From: Neopusillimonas maritima
GTDB lineage: Bacteria; Pseudomonadota; Gammaproteobacteria; Burkholderiales; Burkholderiaceae_B
Reading direction: 5' to 3' (one strand)
DNA: 64,000 nt
Assembly: GCF_040930455.2 (NCBI RefSeq)
Contig: NZ_CP170494.1
The position numbers and the translations under genes are program-made. The notes beneath the pieces were generated by a model. That model ran no database searches, was not told the DNA's origin, and was given only the letters and a program-made list of their open reading frames with translations. Shown in pieces: positions 61,842-64,000 of this stretch (positions within the stretch are counted from its first letter, which is position 1; every line of letters begins with the position of its first letter).

Positions 61842-63176
61842 TTATTCGGCGTCGTGATTCAACTGATGCACAACGTCGGCTACCGCTTTTAGTTGCTCAT
61901 CAGACAAGCGACAGAAAATTTGCCCTTGCCACGTCAGCTGCCAAATACCCTCTTGAAACTGCCCCAAGGCACGCGGCCCCTGCTGCTTCAAAGCAGCCAT
62001 GACTTGGCCCGCGTCTTTGGGTTGATCAAACGCTTCCGATAGAAGCAATTCTTCGCCTTGTGCAGACAGCAGGCGAAAATGGAACTTTCCATTCTCCCTG
62101 AAACTAACGAAACGCGCGCTACGGATTTTTGCTTTATCTTTCTTGCCGTCGCCGGCAGACGAAGCAGGTGCACGTAACCCCACTGCCTCGCGCAAACGCG
62201 TCATTAAATCGCCCGACTGCTTGCGTGCTTTCAACGCGCCGGCCTGCAAAATAGACTCGATGCTCGACGGGTCGGCCATTAATTGATTATATTTTTCGCG
62301 CATTGGCCCAATAATGGATTCCAGCAACTCATAGAGTTGCGTTTTTGCTTCACCCCAACCAAGACCTTCTTCAAGGGAACGGCGAAACGCACTGGCTTGA
62401 TCCGGCGTCGCGAATGCGCGGTACAAGGCAAATACATGTGAGCTGTCGGGATCCTTGGACACACCCGGCTCACGCGAATCAGTCACGATACGCATAATTG
62501 CGTCACGCAAGGCTTTCGACCCACCTTCAAACAAGGGGATAGTATTGTCGTAGCTCTTGGACATCTTGCGCCCATCCAAACCCGGCAAGGTTGCCACCTC
62601 ATCGTCAACCTGCGCCTCTGGCAACACAAAAAACGCCTCGCCCTTACCGTATAAATGATTAAAACGTTGTGCGATATCGCGAGCCATTTCAAGATGCTGA
62701 ATTTGATCACGCCCAACGGGTACTTTATTCGCATTAAAAATAAGGATGTCGGCGGCCATAAGTACCGGATACGAAAACAAACCCATAGTCACACCGTCGT
62801 CGGGGTCCTCTCCTTTCTCGGTGTTCTGGTCTACTGACGCTTTATAAGCATGGGCACGATTCATCAGTCCTTTAGGCGTTACGCACGACAACATCCAGCA
62901 CAGCTCGGTGGTTTCCGGAATATCCGACTGCCGATAAAAGGTGACTTTTTCGGGATCCAACCCTGCCGCAATCCAGGTTGCGGCAATTTCCAACCGCGAG
63001 CGCGCCACCCTTTCAGGATCTTCACACTTAATCAGCGCGTGATAATCAGCCATGAAAAAGAAGGCATCGACATCCGATTGGCGGCTTAACTCAATGGCGG
63101 GACGGATCGCGCCCGCATAGTTACCCAAATGCGGGGTGCCTGTTGTTGTAATACCGGTTAGAACACGAGTTGTCAT
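61842..63176 (-). CDS. trpS: Tryptophanyl-tRNA synthetase with extra C-terminal domain
   Basis: A 444-residue class I aminoacyl-tRNA synthetase that charges tRNA-Trp. The ATP-site motifs are TGTPHLGN (12-19) and KMSKS (204-208). The standard enzyme ends near residue 335; here about 110 residues follow a Lys/Ala-rich linker. Residues 355-397 (RFVSFRENGKFHFRLLSA, then EELLLSEAF) look like a DUF1508/YegP-type module. The leader is AT-rich with no clear ribosome site, and a motif shared with the scpB upstream region lies 18-38 bases before the ATG. It follows zapE by 47 bases. Confidence 0.95.
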   Translation of the reverse strand: MTTRVLTGITTTGTPHLGNYAGAIRPAIELSRQSDVDAFFFMADYHALIKCEDPERVARSRLEIAATWIAAGLDPEKVTFYRQSDIPETTELCWMLSCVTPKGLMNRAHAYKASVDQNTEKGEDPDDGVTMGLFSYPVLMAADILIFNANKVPVGRDQIQHLEMARDIAQRFNHLYGKGEAFFVLPEAQVDDEVATLPGLDGRKMSKSYDNTIPLFEGGSKALRDAIMRIVTDSREPGVSKDPDSSHVFALYRAFATPDQASAFRRSLEEGLGWGEAKTQLYELLESIIGPMREKYNQLMADPSSIESILQAGALKARKQSGDLMTRLREAVGLRAPASSAGDGKKDKAKIRSARFVSFRENGKFHFRLLSAQGEELLLSEAFDQPKDAGQVMAALKQQGPRALGQFQEGIWQLTWQGQIFCRLSDEQLKAVADVVHQLNHDAE

Positions 63177-63193
63177 GATAAAAATAAAAAATG

Positions 63194-63214
63194 ATTCAAT
63201 AAAAATGAGTGCAC
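63194..63214. repeat. Copy of scpB upstream motif ahead of trpS
   Basis: ATTCAATAAAA (63194-63204), four variable bases, then GTGCAC (63209-63214). The same 11-mer, spacing and hexamer occur at 49573-49593 upstream of scpB. AGTGCACAA here (63208-63216) equals one arm of the scpB dyad. Both copies lie upstream of minus-strand genes. Confidence 0.45.
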
Positions 63215-63223
63215 AACCGCACG

Positions 63224-64000
63224 CTAAAGCGTTACCGCTGCGCGTCGTTCGGCATCAAGATACTCACGCGACTGCATCTCAAGCAAGCGCGATACCGTAC
63301 GATGAAACTCATTGGACATCGGCCCTTCAGTGTAAAGCGCTTCCGGCTCACACTCTGCGGAAATCAGTAACTTGACTTTATGATCATAAAAAACGTCGAC
63401 CAACCATGTGAAGCGCCGGGCCTCCGAAGCCTGCCGTGCATCCATACGCGGCACATCAGACAAAATAACGGTTTGAAAACGGCTGGCTAATTCCAGATAA
63501 TCGTTTTGCGAACGGGGCCCACCGCACATCGTGTCGAAATCGAACCACACAACGCTCCCCGCAAGTGCAACGGCCTTAAGCTGTCGATGCTCAACCGTGA
63601 GTACAGGTTTCTGAGGAGCGGTATCGGCCAAGCGGTCGAACGCCTCCTGCAGCGCCTCGCGTGTTTTGGTATTCAATGGAGTGAGATACATTTTGACCTG
63701 CTCTAATGCGCGGCGCCTGTAATCAACTCCCGTGTCCACGTTCACAACATCCAACCGTTCCTGAATCAATTTAATAGCAGGAAGAATACGATCGCGATGC
63801 AAACCATCCGGATACAAGGTGGACGGCTCGTAGTTGGACGTCATGACAAACGATGTTCCATTTTCGAACAGCTTAAGCAACAAACGATACAGAATCATGG
63901 CATCGGCCACATCCGACACATGGAACTCATCGAAGCAAATGAGGCGGTAGCGCTTGGAAATACGACGTGCAACCTCGTCTAAAGGATCTTGTCGGCCCTT
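63224..64000 (-). CDS. zapE: Cell-division ATPase ZapE (AFG1-like), 3' part
   Basis: The last 258 residues of an AFG1/LACE1-family P-loop ATPase; the frame continues beyond the right edge, so the Walker A and the start are missing. Walker B and the family box ICFDEFHVSDVADAMIL are just inside the edge, followed by LFENGTSFVMTSNYEPSTLY, which is diagnostic. ZapE acts at the Z-ring during division under stress. The C-terminal block CGGPRSQNDYLELASRF and DVFYDHKVKLLISAE fit. It precedes trpS on the same strand. Confidence 0.93.
   Translation of the reverse strand, partial: KGRQDPLDEVARRISKRYRLICFDEFHVSDVADAMILYRLLLKLFENGTSFVMTSNYEPSTLYPDGLHRDRILPAIKLIQERLDVVNVDTGVDYRRRALEQVKMYLTPLNTKTREALQEAFDRLADTAPQKPVLTVEHRQLKAVALAGSVVWFDFDTMCGGPRSQNDYLELASRFQTVILSDVPRMDARQASEARRFTWLVDVFYDHKVKLLISAECEPEALYTEGPMSNEFHRTVSRLLEMQSREYLDAERRAAVTL

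Overview
The window reads as chromosomal core DNA of a betaproteobacterium in Burkholderiales, most likely family Alcaligenaceae (the Bordetella, Pusillimonas and Advenella neighbourhood). Support for this: a class I PHA cassette (phaC-phaB-phaR), the rpsF-priB-rpsR-rplI operon, FolE2-type GTP cyclohydrolase, a Kdo-kinase-like LPS gene, the hpnCDE squalene cassette, and base composition that looks only moderately GC-rich. The species cannot be named from the sequence. I see no insertion sequence, prophage, CRISPR array, integrase or toxin-antitoxin module. Genes are tightly packed and no intergenic gap exceeds about 250 bases.

Layout, left to right. 1-5.3 kb: start of phoU behind a candidate Pho box, then the minus-strand polyamine uptake operon potF-potG-potH-potI continuing into a small ArsC/Spx-like gene and rpiA. 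5.3-11.8 kb: a minus-strand unit alr - SDR-like gene - radA - FtsX-type permease - kdkA. 11.9-14.9 kb: plus-strand hpnC-hpnD-hpnE (squalene from farnesyl diphosphate), convergent with alaC-hom-thrC-crcB on the minus strand (14.9-19.2 kb). 19.4-23.0 kb: plus strand Mth938-like protein, bcp, PIN-PhoH protein, pdxA. 23.0-27.0 kb: minus strand dnaB, then rplI, rpsR, priB, rpsF (behind a structured leader), and folE2. 27.1-30.3 kb: isoprenoid genes dxs and ispA with xseB. 30.5-33.5 kb: a Rieske oxygenase, a mercaptopyruvate-type sulfurtransferase and a DMT permease. 33.6-38.8 kb: htpX with a heat-shock type promoter, a dienelactone-hydrolase-like gene, polA, and a LOG-family gene whose start codon interlocks with that of polA. 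38.9-47.1 kb: the translation operon rimP-nusA-infB-rbfA-truB-typA. 47.3-49.5 kb: rluB and scpB, followed by an initiator tRNA gene. 49.8-57.3 kb: a degenerate COG0523-like protein, a DUF482-type protein, phaC-phaB-phaR, pgeF, rluD, bamD. 57.3-64 kb: DinG-like helicase, tex, trpS with an extra C-terminal domain, and the 3' part of zapE.

Functional threads. Dxs and IspA supply farnesyl diphosphate, which HpnC/D/E turn into squalene; no hopene cyclase lies in the window. Ribosomal proteins, IF2, NusA, RimP, RbfA, TruB, TypA and the initiator tRNA form a dense translation block. PHA storage, phosphate sensing and polyamine import are the main nutrient-related functions.

No large new system is evident. 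The items most worth a second look are: an SDR that lacks its catalytic Ser and Tyr; a COG0523-like protein without a P-loop; a TrpRS with an appended DUF1508-like domain; structured leaders ahead of rpsF and rimP; interlocked polA/LOG start codons; and a sequence motif shared upstream of scpB and trpS.
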